DNA of 64,000 nucleotides from Ruegeria sp. HKCCD8929. GTDB lineage: Bacteria; Pseudomonadota; Alphaproteobacteria; Rhodobacterales; Rhodobacteraceae. The position numbers were made by a program, and so were the translations under genes. Shown here piece after piece: positions 16,927 to 26,402 of the stretch. Under the pieces are notes generated by a model. The model was not told where the DNA came from. It was given only the letters and a program-made list of their open reading frames with translations, and ran no database searches. The first letter of the stretch is position 1. Every line of letters starts with the position of its first letter. The stretch spans positions 248,001 to 312,000 of the forward strand of contig NZ_WPZY01000004.1 in NCBI RefSeq assembly GCF_013031405.1. The letters run 5' to 3'.

Positions 16927-17606
16927 GCGGAGCGCCGGACTATGGCCGCGCCTTCGGCCTGATGCGCGAGGGCGCGGGCGAGACGTGGCGGGACTACACC
17001 CGCCACGCCTTTGTCGAAAGGCTGAAGGATGGCACCCTGCCGCGCGAGGCGTTCCTGCATTACCTGCGTCAGGACTATGTGTTCCTCGTCCACTTCTCGC
17101 GTGCCTGGGCGCTGGCGGTGGTCAAGGGTGAGACGCATGAGGAAATGCTGGCCGCCTCGGCAACCGTGAACGGGCTGATCAGCGAAGAGATGAAGCTGCA
17201 TATCGGCATCTGCGCCGAGGCGGGCATTTCCGAGGCCGAGCTGTTCGCCACCCCAGAGCGGCCCGAGAACCTGGCCTATACCCGCTTTGTGCTAGAAGCG
17301 GGCTATTCCGGCGATTTCCTCAGCCTGCTGGCCGCACTTGCGCCTTGCGTCATGGGCTATGGCGAGATCGGGGCGCGTCTGGCGGATGAGGCCTCGTCGG
17401 ACGCCTATCGCGACTGGATCGACACTTATGCGGGGGCTGAATACCAGCAGACCTGCCGCGATGTCGGGGCGCTGCTGGACGGCGCTCTGGTCCGGCGGTT
17501 GGGCGAGGGTTACGACCAATTGCCGGTCTGGTCGCGCCTTTGCAAGACCTTCGAGATGGCAACACGGCTCGAAGTCGGGTTCTGGCAGATGGGCCTGACT
17601 CCGTGA
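16923..17606 (+). CDS. tenA: aminopyrimidine aminohydrolase / thiaminase II
   Basis: 227 aa all-helical TenA-family protein that hydrolyses aminopyrimidine breakdown products of thiamine to HMP. Typical motifs are FLHYLRQDYVFLVHFSRAWALAVVK, and Y-T-R-FVLEAGYSGDFLSLLAALAPCVMGYGEIG. The Cys in APCVMGY is the expected catalytic nucleophile, and E near the C-terminus (ATRLEVGFWQMG) the expected acid. The ATG at 16923 overlaps the thiY stop (ATGA), and the tenA stop overlaps thiZ (GTGA). Adjacent import and hydrolysis genes make a complete salvage route. Confidence 0.94.
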   Translation: MSGAPDYGRAFGLMREGAGETWRDYTRHAFVERLKDGTLPREAFLHYLRQDYVFLVHFSRAWALAVVKGETHEEMLAASATVNGLISEEMKLHIGICAEAGISEAELFATPERPENLAYTRFVLEAGYSGDFLSLLAALAPCVMGYGEIGARLADEASSDAYRDWIDTYAGAEYQQTCRDVGALLDGALVRRLGEGYDQLPVWSRLCKTFEMATRLEVGFWQMGLTP

Positions 17607-18331
17607 CGCCAGCGCCCGGGATAACGGTCGAGGGGCAGGCCACGATTGACGGCGCGCAGCTTTTTGCGCCGCTCTCGCTGTCTTTGGCGGCGGGGCAGTG
17701 GACCTGCCTTCTCGGCGGCTCGGGCGTTGGGAAATCTACCGTGTTGCGGCTGATTGCCGGGTTGCGGACGGGGGCGGACTTCGACGGCATCATCCGCGCG
17801 TCGGATGGAGGCGAAGTGGTGCCGCGCGTGGGCTATATGGCGCAGGACGACCTGCTGCTGCCCTGGGCGACGGTGACGCAGAACATCATTCTGGGTGCGC
17901 GGCTGAGGGGAGAGAAGCCGGATACGGCGCGGCTGGAGCGACTGCTGGGGCGGGTGCGGCTGACCGATCATGCCGGCAAGAAACCGGCGGAACTGTCCGG
18001 CGGCCAACGGCAGCGCGTGGCGCTGGCACGAACGCTGATGGAGGACAAGCCGGTCATCCTGCTGGATGAGCCGTTCTCGGCGCTCGATGCGCGCACCCGG
18101 GCGGATATGCAGGATCTGGCGGTGGAACTGCTGCGCGGGCGCACGGTGTTGCTGGTCACCCACGATCCGGGCGAGGCCGCGCGGCTGGGGCATTCCATCG
18201 TGGTGATGTCGGAGGCCGGGTTGACCCCATGTGCCCCACCGGCTGCGGAAACGCCGCGCAAGGTGGACGATCTGGAAACGCTGGCCGCGCAGGGGGCTTT
18301 GTTGCGCCTGCTGCGCGAGGAGGCTGCATGA
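17603..18331 (+). CDS. thiZ: thiamine-pyrimidine ABC transporter, ATP-binding protein
   Basis: 242 aa ABC ATPase energising ThiX/ThiY uptake. Walker A is LGGSGVGKST, the signature is LSGGQRQRVALARTL, Walker B is VILLDEPFSALD, and the switch His lies in VLLVTHDPGEAARLGH. The GTG start at 17603 overlaps the tenA stop; no better start is in frame. It belongs to the nitrate/taurine/thiamine-precursor subfamily. The specific assignment rests on the operon. Confidence 0.92.
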   Translation: MTPAPGITVEGQATIDGAQLFAPLSLSLAAGQWTCLLGGSGVGKSTVLRLIAGLRTGADFDGIIRASDGGEVVPRVGYMAQDDLLLPWATVTQNIILGARLRGEKPDTARLERLLGRVRLTDHAGKKPAELSGGQRQRVALARTLMEDKPVILLDEPFSALDARTRADMQDLAVELLRGRTVLLVTHDPGEAARLGHSIVVMSEAGLTPCAPPAAETPRKVDDLETLAAQGALLRLLREEAA

Positions 18332-19062
18332 GGTACGTCCCCGCCCTAGCGGCCACGGTATTTGCCATCGGTGTCTGGCAGGTGATCGTCAGCTTGACCG
18401 GCCTGCCGCGCTTCATCCTGCCCGGGCCGCTGCTGGTGGCCGAGACATGGTGGCAGAACCGCGCGGTGATTGCAGAACATACTCTAATTACCGCGATCGA
18501 GGTGCTGATCGGGCTTGGCTGCGGTGCGGCGCTGGGAATTGCGACGGCGATCCAGCTGGCAACCTCGCGCATGGCACGGGTGCTGGTGCAGCCGATGCTG
18601 GTGTTCACGCAGGCTTTACCGGTCTTTGCGCTGGCGCCGATCCTGACACTGTGGCTGGGCTATGGGCTGTGGTCTAAGGTCGCGATGGCAGTGCTGATCA
18701 TCTATTTTCCGGTGACCTCTTCGTTCTTTGACGGGCTGATGCGGACGCCACCCGGCTATCTGGATCTGGCCCGCACGATGCAGGCCAGCCCGCGCGCGGT
18801 GCTGTGGCATATCCGGGTGCCCGCAGCGCTGCCCTCGCTGGCCTCGGGCCTGCGGCTGGCGGCGGTCTATGCGCCCATTGGCGCGGTGATTGGCGAGTGG
18901 GTCGGGGCCTCCAAAGGGCTAGGCTATCTGATGCTGCTGGCCAATGGGCGAGCCAAGACCGATCTGATGTTTGCGGCGATGCTGACGCTGGGGGTGTTCT
19001 CGGTCCTGCTACATATCGCCGTGCGCAAGGCCACGACCCGGATGGCGGGCGAGGGGCATTAA
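18328..19062 (+). CDS. thiX: thiamine-pyrimidine ABC transporter, permease
   Basis: 244 aa inner-membrane permease with about six hydrophobic segments. The BPD_transp_1 coupling loop DLARTMQASPRAVLWHIRVPAALPSLASGLRLAA contains the EAA-like region that contacts ThiZ. The ATG at 18328 overlaps the thiZ stop. It is the last gene of the thiamine operon. No intrinsic terminator is obvious in the 36 bases before radC, so radC may be read by run-through from the operon. Confidence 0.92.
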   Translation: MRYVPALAATVFAIGVWQVIVSLTGLPRFILPGPLLVAETWWQNRAVIAEHTLITAIEVLIGLGCGAALGIATAIQLATSRMARVLVQPMLVFTQALPVFALAPILTLWLGYGLWSKVAMAVLIIYFPVTSSFFDGLMRTPPGYLDLARTMQASPRAVLWHIRVPAALPSLASGLRLAAVYAPIGAVIGEWVGASKGLGYLMLLANGRAKTDLMFAAMLTLGVFSVLLHIAVRKATTRMAGEGH

Positions 19063-19098
19063 CCGTCCGGAAACCGATTCGGGGCGAGGCTTTGCGGT

Positions 19099-19854
19099 AT
19101 GAGCCAGGATGCCTTTGCCGAAGCCCCAATGCTGTTCGATACCGACGAAGCACCGGTGACGCCGCTGCCGTCGGGACGGTTGCCGTCCTACATCAGGGAT
19201 CACCGCAAGCGCTTGCGCGAGCGGTTCATGTCTGGCGGCGCCGGAGCGATGCCGGATTATGAGCTGCTGGAACTGGTCCTGTTCCGCTCGATCCCGCGCC
19301 AGGACGTGAAACCGTTGGCGCGGCAGTTGCTGGAGGCGTTCGGCGACTTCAACCGGGTTTTGACCGCGCCGGTGGAGCGGTTGCAGGACATCAAGGGCGT
19401 GGGTGAGAGTGTCATCACCGATCTGAAGATCCTTGAGGCCTGCGCGCATCGGATGGCACGGGCACGTGTGATGCAGCGGCAGGTGATTTCCAGTTGGGAA
19501 GCATTGCTGGATTACTGTCACACCACCATGGCGCATCGCGAGACCGAGCAGTTCCGGGTGTTCTATCTGGACCGCAAGAACGTGCTGATCGCGGATGAGG
19601 AGCAGGCCAAGGGCACGGTCGACCATGTGCCGGTCTACCCGCGCGAGGTGGCGAAACGGGCGCTGGAGCTGAATGCCTCGGCGCTGATTCTGGTGCACAA
19701 TCACCCCTCGGGCGATCCGACGCCGTCGCAGTCGGATATCGACATGACGAACCGGATTCGCGATGCCTGCGTTGCGCTGGGGCTGACCCTGCATGATCAC
19801 CTGATCATCGGGAAGTCCACCGAATTGAGTTTTCGGTCGGAGGGGTATCTCTGA
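19099..19854 (+). CDS. radC: RadC family JAMM-domain protein
   Basis: 251 aa. A helix-hairpin-helix region (YELLELVLFRSIPRQDVKPLAR... IKGVGESVITDLKILEA) precedes a JAMM metalloprotease-like domain. The zinc motif is intact as H200-N-H202 followed ten residues later by D213 (VHNHPSGDPTPSQSDID). The family was named for DNA repair, but its biochemical role remains unclear. It starts 36 bases after thiX. A structured repeat begins 15 bases after its stop. Confidence 0.92.
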   Translation: MSQDAFAEAPMLFDTDEAPVTPLPSGRLPSYIRDHRKRLRERFMSGGAGAMPDYELLELVLFRSIPRQDVKPLARQLLEAFGDFNRVLTAPVERLQDIKGVGESVITDLKILEACAHRMARARVMQRQVISSWEALLDYCHTTMAHRETEQFRVFYLDRKNVLIADEEQAKGTVDHVPVYPREVAKRALELNASALILVHNHPSGDPTPSQSDIDMTNRIRDACVALGLTLHDHLIIGKSTELSFRSEGYL

Positions 19855-19869
19855 TGGGCATGTACAAAG

Positions 19870-19932
19870 AGGGGGCTCTGCCCCCGTCCCGGCAAGCCGG
19901 GACTCCCCCGGGATATTTTTGAACAGAAGAAG
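19870..19932 (+). repeat. structured intergenic repeat, copy 1
   Basis: This 63-base element sits just downstream of radC, in the same orientation. It has a GGGGG-CTCTG-CCCCC hairpin, then an 8-bp stem GTCCCGGC-AA-GCCGGGAC (19886-19903), then TCCCCCGGGATATTTTT and GAACAGAAGAAG. The second copy is on the minus strand at 59171-59231. The outer parts match; the inner stem differs but is still paired. The G5 arm could pair with either C5 run. It may act as a transcription end. Confidence 0.85.
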
Positions 19933-20048
19933 AGTTGGGCGTGCGCTTCAGCACTTTGCGAAAAACTTGAAACACCAAGCATCACGTAACGCGTTGAAAT
20001 CTATGATTTCAGGCAGCGTTAGGTGAGTCAGGTATTTCGCAAGGTGCT

Positions 20049-21608
20049 TTATGGCATCCAGACCTCGACGCGGCGGTTGACCTTGCGGCCCCAGTCGCTG
20101 TCGTCGCAGGCCATGGGGAGGGCTTCGCCGAACGCTTCAATGCCGATCTCGACGCTTTTGGGGTGGGCGGTCTCGACGGCGTTCAGGACGGCGTCGCGAA
20201 CAGCTTCGGCGCGTTTACGGGCGATCCGGGTGTTGCCTTGTGCGGGGCCTTCGCCGTCGCTGAAGCCGACAAAGACCAGCTTGCGGGCGTCATAGGCACC
20301 GGTTTCCAGCGCATGCGCCAGGCTCAGGATGTTCGACCGGGATTGAGCGTCGGGGCGGGAGGAGCCGGTTTCGAAGCGGAACGAGGTGGTCAGGCGGGCC
20401 ATCGGGCTGAGTGTGGCGATCATGCGCTGCAGCTCTTCCACCGGGGTTTCCTCTCCGGCGGTTGTGATCGCGTTGGCCAGGCGGTCGCCTTGCGCGCCCA
20501 TCCGGATCAGCTCGGCCGACTGATCCACGAACCCGGCGCGGCGGATCACGATCTGGGCGGCGGAGCTATTGGTGTAGGCGAGAAACTCGCGCGCGATCTT
20601 GGGCAGGCGGCGTGCGGGCAGGTACAGGAACATCGGCGAGGTGAGCGGGTAATCCTCGGTCTTGATGGTCCAGCGGGTGGCGGCGAGGGAGAAGCCGCAG
20701 GGCCCGGTCAGGGTCAGCGCCCGCGCGGTACCGGTTTCGGCAAAGCTGGCGATGCCGATGGCAAAGGGATCGGCTGCGACGGCACGGGCCAACTGGCTGC
20801 TGCGGGTATGTCTGGAAATTGCTTCGGCCAGTGGCACCCTTGCAGGGCCAAGCAACCGGTCCTCGACCCCCTGAGCCAGCCCCGAACCTGCGGTGGGCAG
20901 GTGCAGCGCAATCGGGGCATCGGGGCCACCCAGATCGGACCAGTTGGTAATCTCACCAGCAAAAACGCGGGCAAGATCGGCGGTCGAGATCCGCTGTACC
21001 GGATTGTCAGGGGCAACCACCGGCACCATTGCATCGAGCGCCAGCACCCGGGCGCGGTTGGCCTCGGTCAGATCGCCCATGCCCACCTCTTGCGCGCGCT
21101 CACGCTCGCCGGGACGAATCTCGCGCAGGGCCATCACGATATCGGCCTCGTTGGCCAGAAGATCCGCAAAGCCTTCGTCGGTGTTGGTGACGTGAAACGT
21201 GAACCGGGCCATTGGTGCGTCGCGGCGGGTCTGATGCAGGGAGTAGACGAAATGCGCCTGGTCCAGTGTTTCGCGGTGGGTTTGCAGGCCGTTGCGCAGG
21301 GCGAACCCTTCGACCAAAGCGGGCAGCAGAACCTCAGCCATGGTGGAAGAGCCCGACAGAGTGATCTCGGCCACGAAATCGGTCAGACTGGGGCAGGCCG
21401 GGCCGTCGCAGGTCACGCCCGAGCCGTCCACGGTCAGCTCTCCGAATTTGGTGTCGACACGATAGAACTCGCCATCGAACCCCAGGAGCGTGCCCGAGAT
21501 CTCGACCTTGCCATCGCGCGACGACAGGGTGATGTCCTGCGCATGGGCCCCTGTGGCGGGGGCAAGAACGGAAAGTGCGGCGAGAGCCGCCGCACGAAGC
21601 CAAGTCAT
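20049..21608 (-). CDS. exported PstS-like phosphate-binding domain fused to OmpA peptidoglycan-binding domain
   Basis: 519 aa. A signal peptide (about 1-24, ending AHAQ) is followed by a PBP-like domain (about 80-345; LSGSSTMAEVLLPALVEGF resembles the phosphate-binding loop of PstS). The C-terminal OmpA-like domain (about 390-519) shows FVGFSDGEGPAQGNTRIARKRAEAVRDAVL and ends KVNRRVEVWMP. The second domain should bind peptidoglycan, anchoring a substrate-sensing or binding module in the periplasm. No pst permease or ATPase is adjacent, so a classical transport role is uncertain. The ATG at 21608 lies 24 bases after the stop of the preceding minus-strand gene at 21633. Confidence 0.82.
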   Translation of the reverse strand: MTWLRAAALAALSVLAPATGAHAQDITLSSRDGKVEISGTLLGFDGEFYRVDTKFGELTVDGSGVTCDGPACPSLTDFVAEITLSGSSTMAEVLLPALVEGFALRNGLQTHRETLDQAHFVYSLHQTRRDAPMARFTFHVTNTDEGFADLLANEADIVMALREIRPGERERAQEVGMGDLTEANRARVLALDAMVPVVAPDNPVQRISTADLARVFAGEITNWSDLGGPDAPIALHLPTAGSGLAQGVEDRLLGPARVPLAEAISRHTRSSQLARAVAADPFAIGIASFAETGTARALTLTGPCGFSLAATRWTIKTEDYPLTSPMFLYLPARRLPKIAREFLAYTNSSAAQIVIRRAGFVDQSAELIRMGAQGDRLANAITTAGEETPVEELQRMIATLSPMARLTTSFRFETGSSRPDAQSRSNILSLAHALETGAYDARKLVFVGFSDGEGPAQGNTRIARKRAEAVRDAVLNAVETAHPKSVEIGIEAFGEALPMACDDSDWGRKVNRRVEVWMP

Positions 21609-21632
21609 ATGAAACCTGAGGTTGCCTGCGGA

Positions 21633-22562
21633 TTACTTGGCGGCGATTTTCAGGTCTTCGACCAGATTATTCAACACCAGAAAATCACCTGTGGCCCCGC
21701 AATCCGGCATTGACAGCACCAGATCGCGCGACCGCAGCCTCCCGCCGTCGCGCAGGTCGAAGGATTGGGCGTTGATGTCGCGGCCGCAATTGTCGGCGGT
21801 CACCTCGGCCTCGATCGTCAGGGCGATGGTGCCGGATTGGGCCGCCTGCCCGGATGGGAAGGTGTAGATTTCGACAAGCTGCGAGGTGGGAGCCGCCGGG
21901 GTGCCGAGCCGGGCCACCTGACCCAAACCGTGGGCTTCGGTGCCGGCCCAAACATGCCCCTCCTGACCATAAGCGGCGCCGAATTCGAGCGCGTGCATCT
22001 GAAAGCCCGCCGGGCCTTTCCATTGAAGAGCAACCCGGTCGTAAGCGTCCAGGTCCGCAACTTCGGTCCTCGCCACGGTGCCTTTATTGTTCTCGAAGGC
22101 CAAAATGAACACGGCGGTTTCCGAAAGGGCCGGGACGGTAATGTCCAGCCTGCCAAACGCGTCGGTGATGTCGGTGAACATCAGCCCGCTGTGGTGCACG
22201 GTCAGGCGTTCATTCACGTTGCAGGGTGCGGCAACAGACAGGGCAACGCTGGCCATCGGCACGGGTTCCGCCGTCGCCTTGATCGCGCAGTCCTCGACGC
22301 GGGCGGGTTCCGGGGCGACCGGTTCGGGTTCTGGTTGTGCCAGCAGATCGGCCTTCAGCGTCTGCTCGGCCTCCTGCGGTGTCGCCGAGGTAAGGACGAT
22401 TCCCTCAAGCTCGCGCATGACCTCATCGTCGGCCTGCTGGCCGGACGCGGTGGTCTGGTCTAGCGATGGCGTATCGCTCAGGCCGTACTGCATCAGATAC
22501 CCTGTTCCCAGAGCGCAGCTTACGGTACCGCCAACCATCAATATTCTGCGTGCAAGACTCAT
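21633..22562 (-). CDS. membrane-anchored or exported protein of unknown function
   Basis: 309 aa, not assigned to a family. The N-terminus SLARRILMVGGTVSCALGTGYLMQYG forms a signal anchor. An acidic, Pro/Glu-rich linker (about 40-95) follows, then a probable beta-rich domain with four scattered cysteines (VEDCAIK, VAAPCNVNERL, TADNCGRD, SMPDCGATG) that could form two disulfides in the periplasm. The ATG at 22562 is preceded by a strong AAGGAGG. An upstream in-frame start at 22589 is rejected. It lies between secA and the PstS-OmpA gene, all leftward. The secA promoter region is upstream of secA only, so this gene may have its own. Confidence 0.7.
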   Translation of the reverse strand: MSLARRILMVGGTVSCALGTGYLMQYGLSDTPSLDQTTASGQQADDEVMRELEGIVLTSATPQEAEQTLKADLLAQPEPEPVAPEPARVEDCAIKATAEPVPMASVALSVAAPCNVNERLTVHHSGLMFTDITDAFGRLDITVPALSETAVFILAFENNKGTVARTEVADLDAYDRVALQWKGPAGFQMHALEFGAAYGQEGHVWAGTEAHGLGQVARLGTPAAPTSQLVEIYTFPSGQAAQSGTIALTIEAEVTADNCGRDINAQSFDLRDGGRLRSRDLVLSMPDCGATGDFLVLNNLVEDLKIAAK

Positions 22563-22666
22563 GACACCCCCCTCCTTCTCAAGGAGCACAGGTCAAGTTC
22601 GTTAAAAAAGACGGCCAATATGTGGCCGCCCTTGGGAGTCATTTTGTCAAGTTCGGGGCGGATGGC

Positions 22667-25372
22667 CTAGGCCAACCGTCCGTGGCAATGCTTGAATTTC
22701 TTGCCCGAGCCGCAGGGACATGGGTCATTGCGCCCGGGATTGCCCCATGTGGTGGGGTCATCCTCGACGAATCCCGGGCGTGCATCGCCCGAGGCTTCGG
22801 CCTCGGCGATGGCCTCGGCACGGTCGGCGGCTTTCTGCATTTGCGCCTGCTGGGCGGCCATCTGGGCCAGCATTTCCTTTTGCTCTTTCTCAGTCAGAGG
22901 ACGCACGCGCGACAGTTGCTTGGTCACGGTTTCGCGCAGCCCGTCCAGCATCCCTTCGAAGAGCTGGAAGCTTTCGTTCTTGTATTCGTTGAGCGGATCG
23001 CGCTGGGCATACCCACGGAACCCCACGACCGAACGCAGGTGTTCCAGCGTCAGCAGATGTTCGCGCCATTTGCTGTCGATGGTCTGCAGCAGCACCTGCT
23101 TTTCGATGTTGCGCATGTTCTCAGGGCCGAAATCGACGGCCTTTTTCGCCATCATGTCATCCGCGGCCTTGATCAGACGCTCGCGAATTTCATCGTCATC
23201 GACGCCCTCTTCATCTGCCCAGTCCTTGACTGGAGCGTCCACGCCAAGCTGTTCGATCACCGCGTCATGCAGGCCATCGGTATCCCACTGGTCCGCATAG
23301 GTTTTCGGCGGCATATACTGGTCGATCAGATCGTCGATCACTTGCTCGCGCATGTCCGAGACAATCTCGGACAGGTCGTCCGCCGACATGATCTCGCGCC
23401 GCTGGCTGAAGATCACCTTGCGCTGATCGTTCATCACGTCGTCGAACTTGAGGATGTTCTTGCGGATGTCGAAGTTGCGCCCCTCGACCTTGGCCTGAGC
23501 GCGTTCCAGCGATTTGTTCACCCAGGGGTGAATGATCGCCTCGCCCTCTTTCATGCCCAAGGTCTTAAGAACCTTGTCCAGGCGTTCCGAGCCGAAGATG
23601 CGCATCAGGTCGTCTTCAAGGCTGAGGTAGAACACGGTGCGGCCGGGGTCACCCTGACGGCCCGAGCGGCCGCGCAACTGGTTGTCGATGCGGCGGCTTT
23701 CATGCCGTTCCGAGGCCATGACGAACAGGCCGCCCGCGTCGAGCACCTTCTGCTTTTCCTCGGCATGGCGTGCCTCTTCCGCGGCGCGCAGTTCGGCGGG
23801 GTCGGCCTCGGGGTTGGCGGCGATGGCTTCCAGCACCTTCATCTCGACATTGCCGCCCAACTGAATGTCGGTGCCACGCCCGGCCATGTTGGTGGCGATG
23901 GTCACCGCGCCAAAACGGCCGGCATCGGCGACGATCTGCGCCTCTTTCTCGTGCTGGCGGGCGTTCAGCACGTTGTGCTTGACGCCTTCCTTGTCGAGAA
24001 GCTGGCTGAGGATCTCCGATTTCTCGATCGAGGTGGTCCCGACAAGAACCGGCTGGCCCTTTTCATTGGCCTTCTTGATCTGGCCGATCATCGCGATGTG
24101 TTTCTCGCCAACCGTGCGATAGACCTGATCGTCCTTGTCTTCGCGCGTGATGGGACGGTTGGTGGGCACTTCGACGACGCCCAGCCCATAAATCTCACCG
24201 AATTCCTCGGCCTCGGTCAGCGCGGTGCCGGTCATGCCGCTGAGCTTGTCGTAGAGACGGAAATAGTTCTGGAAGGTCACGGAGGCGAGCGTCACGTTTT
24301 CCGGCTGAATCTGAGCGCCTTCCTTGGCTTCGATGGCCTGATGAAGACCGTCCGACAGGCGGCGGCCCGGCATCATCCGACCGGTGAATTCGTCGATCAG
24401 CACCACCTCGCCGTCGCGGACGATGTAGTCCTTGTCGCGCTGGAACATCTTGTGCGCGCGCAGGCCCTGGTTGACGTGGTGCACGATGGTGGTGCTTTCC
24501 GGATCGTATAGCGACTGACCCTCGGGCAGCAGCTCGCGGGCAATAAGCTGCTCTTCTAAAAACTCGTTGCCTTCGTCGGTGAAGGTCACGTTGCGGGTCT
24601 TTTCGTCCAGCGTGAAGTGATCGTCCTGCAGCAGTGGGATCAGCTTGTCGATGGTAACATACAGCTCGGACCGGTCCTGTGCGGGGCCCGAGATGATCAG
24701 GGGTGTTCGCGCCTCATCGATCAGGATCGAATCCACTTCATCCACGATTGCGAAATTGTGGTGTTTCTGATGCACTTGCGTCAGATCCGACTTCATGTTG
24801 TCGCGCAGATAGTCGAACCCCAGCTCGTTGTTGGTGGCGTAGGTGATGTCGCTTTGATAGGCGGCCATTTTCTGATCTTCGGGCTGGCCGGACCAGATTA
24901 CGCCGGTGGTCATGCCCACCGTCTCAAATACCTTGCCCATCCACTCCGAGTCGCGCTTGGCGAGGTATTCGTTCACCGTCACCACATGCACGCCCTTGCC
25001 GGTCAGCGCGTTCAGATAGGCGGGGAGGGTGGCGACCAGTGTCTTGCCCTCACCCGTCTTCATTTCCGAGATATTGCCCTGATGCAGGAAAATACCGCCC
25101 ATCAACTGCACGTCGAAGGCACGCAGACCAAGGGCGCGTTTGGCGCCTTCACGCACGTTGGCAAAGGCTTCGGGCAGCAGGTCGTCCAGGCCTTCACCAT
25201 TTTGCGCGCGCTGGCGCAGTTCGGCCGTCTTTTCCTTGAGGCCGTCATCCGAGAGTTTCTCGAACTCTTCTTCCAGCGCGTTGATCTGATCGATCAGCGG
25301 GCGGGTCGCCTTGATCTTGCGGTCGTTCGGCGTTCCGAACACCTTTTTGGCGAGCGTTCCGAGTCCCAGCAT
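22667..25372 (-). CDS. secA: preprotein translocase ATPase subunit SecA
   Basis: 901 aa motor that drives unfolded preproteins through Sec[20 protein letters not shown] (Walker A), [20 protein letters not shown] (Walker B region), [12 protein letters not shown], and [15 protein letters not shown] (second nucleotide-binding fold) are intact. The C-terminal zinc tail [18 protein letters not shown] contacts SecB. The start at 25372 gives [18 protein letters not shown], the standard N-terminus. The frame is open to 25438, but those 22 residues are not SecA-like. It is divergent from the parvulin gene. A long open frame on the plus strand inside it is a shadow. Confidence 0.99.
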   Translation of the reverse strand: MLGLGTLAKKVFGTPNDRKIKATRPLIDQINALEEEFEKLSDDGLKEKTAELRQRAQNGEGLDDLLPEAFANVREGAKRALGLRAFDVQLMGGIFLHQGNISEMKTGEGKTLVATLPAYLNALTGKGVHVVTVNEYLAKRDSEWMGKVFETVGMTTGVIWSGQPEDQKMAAYQSDITYATNNELGFDYLRDNMKSDLTQVHQKHHNFAIVDEVDSILIDEARTPLIISGPAQDRSELYVTIDKLIPLLQDDHFTLDEKTRNVTFTDEGNEFLEEQLIARELLPEGQSLYDPESTTIVHHVNQGLRAHKMFQRDKDYIVRDGEVVLIDEFTGRMMPGRRLSDGLHQAIEAKEGAQIQPENVTLASVTFQNYFRLYDKLSGMTGTALTEAEEFGEIYGLGVVEVPTNRPITREDKDDQVYRTVGEKHIAMIGQIKKANEKGQPVLVGTTSIEKSEILSQLLDKEGVKHNVLNARQHEKEAQIVADAGRFGAVTIATNMAGRGTDIQLGGNVEMKVLEAIAANPEADPAELRAAEEARHAEEKQKVLDAGGLFVMASERHESRRIDNQLRGRSGRQGDPGRTVFYLSLEDDLMRIFGSERLDKVLKTLGMKEGEAIIHPWVNKSLERAQAKVEGRNFDIRKNILKFDDVMNDQRKVIFSQRREIMSADDLSEIVSDMREQVIDDLIDQYMPPKTYADQWDTDGLHDAVIEQLGVDAPVKDWADEEGVDDDEIRERLIKAADDMMAKKAVDFGPENMRNIEKQVLLQTIDSKWREHLLTLEHLRSVVGFRGYAQRDPLNEYKNESFQLFEGMLDGLRETVTKQLSRVRPLTEKEQKEMLAQMAAQQAQMQKAADRAEAIAEAEASGDARPGFVEDDPTTWGNPGRNDPCPCGSGKKFKHCHGRLA

Positions 25373-25547
25373 GTTCACTCCAGCGGATCTGTTCTTATCG
25401 TGGTTGCGACAGGCTTGCCCGCCCTGCGCGCAACCCATAGATACGGGGGGTGAAAGGCGGTCCTGTCCAAGGCTTCAAGCGATGTAAGCGGCGGGCCAAA
25501 GAGTGTCAACGCCGCGCCCTGCCGCGGCCTGAGAATAGGATGATTCA

Positions 25548-26396
25548 ATGCCCAAAGGCCTCACTTTTCTGCCATCACTGGCGCTTGTCGTCGCGATGGC
25601 CCTGCCGGTGGCTGCCGAAACTGAAACCGATGCCGATACCGTTGTGGCCCGCGTCAATGGTGAAGAGATCACTTTGGGCCACATGATCATCGCGCTGGCC
25701 TCGTTACCGCAGCAATATCAGGGGCTGCCGGACCAGGTGCTTTATGACGCGATCCTCGACCAGCTGGTGCAGCAGAGCCTGCTGAGACAGGTGCAACAGG
25801 GCGAGGTGCCCAGGCAGATCACGCTGGCGCTCGAGAACGAGGAACGGTCGTTGCTGGCGGCGGAAACCATCGAAGGCATTCTGCAGGCCGCCACCACCGA
25901 TGAGGCGGTGCAGGCGGCTTATGACGAGAAATACGCCGATGGCTTCGGCGGTGACGAATACAACGCGTCGCATATTTTGGTCGAAACCGAGGATGAGGCG
26001 AAGGTGATCAAAGAGGCGCTGGATGGCGGGGCCGACTTCGCCGAAACCGCCAAGGAGAAATCCACCGGCCCATCCGGCCCAAATGGTGGTGAGTTGGGTT
26101 GGTTCGGCACCGGCGCCATGGTGCCCGAGTTCGAACAGGCAGTCGTTGGTCTGGAAAAAGGCCAGGTTTCCGACCCGGTTCAAACCCAGTTCGGCTGGCA
26201 TGTGATTATCCTGAACGATCAGCGCAAGGCCGAAGCGCCGGAGCTGGAAGAGGTGCGGGGGGAGCTGACCTCGAAAATCCAGCAGGACGCCATCGAGGCC
26301 CGCGTGGCGGAGCTGACCAAGGCGGCCGAGATTGAGCGTCCCGCGCTGGACGGTGGCCCCGATGCGTTGCGGCAGATCGAGTTGGTTCAGGAGTAA
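25548..26396 (+). CDS. periplasmic parvulin-type peptidyl-prolyl isomerase
   Basis: 282 aa. A signal peptide (about 1-22, ALPVAAE) and an N-terminal SurA/PrsA-like helical region precede the PpiC rotamase domain at about 130-230. That domain shows NASHILVETEDEAK, FAETAKEKSTGPSGPNGGELGWFGTGAMVPEFEQAV, and QTQFGWHVIIL. It probably helps fold exported proteins. The ATG at 25548 has AGGA nine bases upstream. It is divergent from secA, so export machinery and a periplasmic folding helper share an intergenic region. argJ follows after 6 bases. Confidence 0.9.
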   Translation: MPKGLTFLPSLALVVAMALPVAAETETDADTVVARVNGEEITLGHMIIALASLPQQYQGLPDQVLYDAILDQLVQQSLLRQVQQGEVPRQITLALENEERSLLAAETIEGILQAATTDEAVQAAYDEKYADGFGGDEYNASHILVETEDEAKVIKEALDGGADFAETAKEKSTGPSGPNGGELGWFGTGAMVPEFEQAVVGLEKGQVSDPVQTQFGWHVIILNDQRKAEAPELEEVRGELTSKIQQDAIEARVAELTKAAEIERPALDGGPDALRQIELVQE

Positions 26397-26402
26397 GGCC
26401 CT

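Noticed and set aside
22622..24511. 629-codon open frame on the plus strand inside secA
   Set aside because: Antisense shadow of secA: low-complexity His/Asp/Val composition and no domain.
25373..25438. 22-residue extension of secA
   Set aside because: SecA proteins begin at [13 protein letters not shown]. The extension has no match and no better ribosome-binding site.
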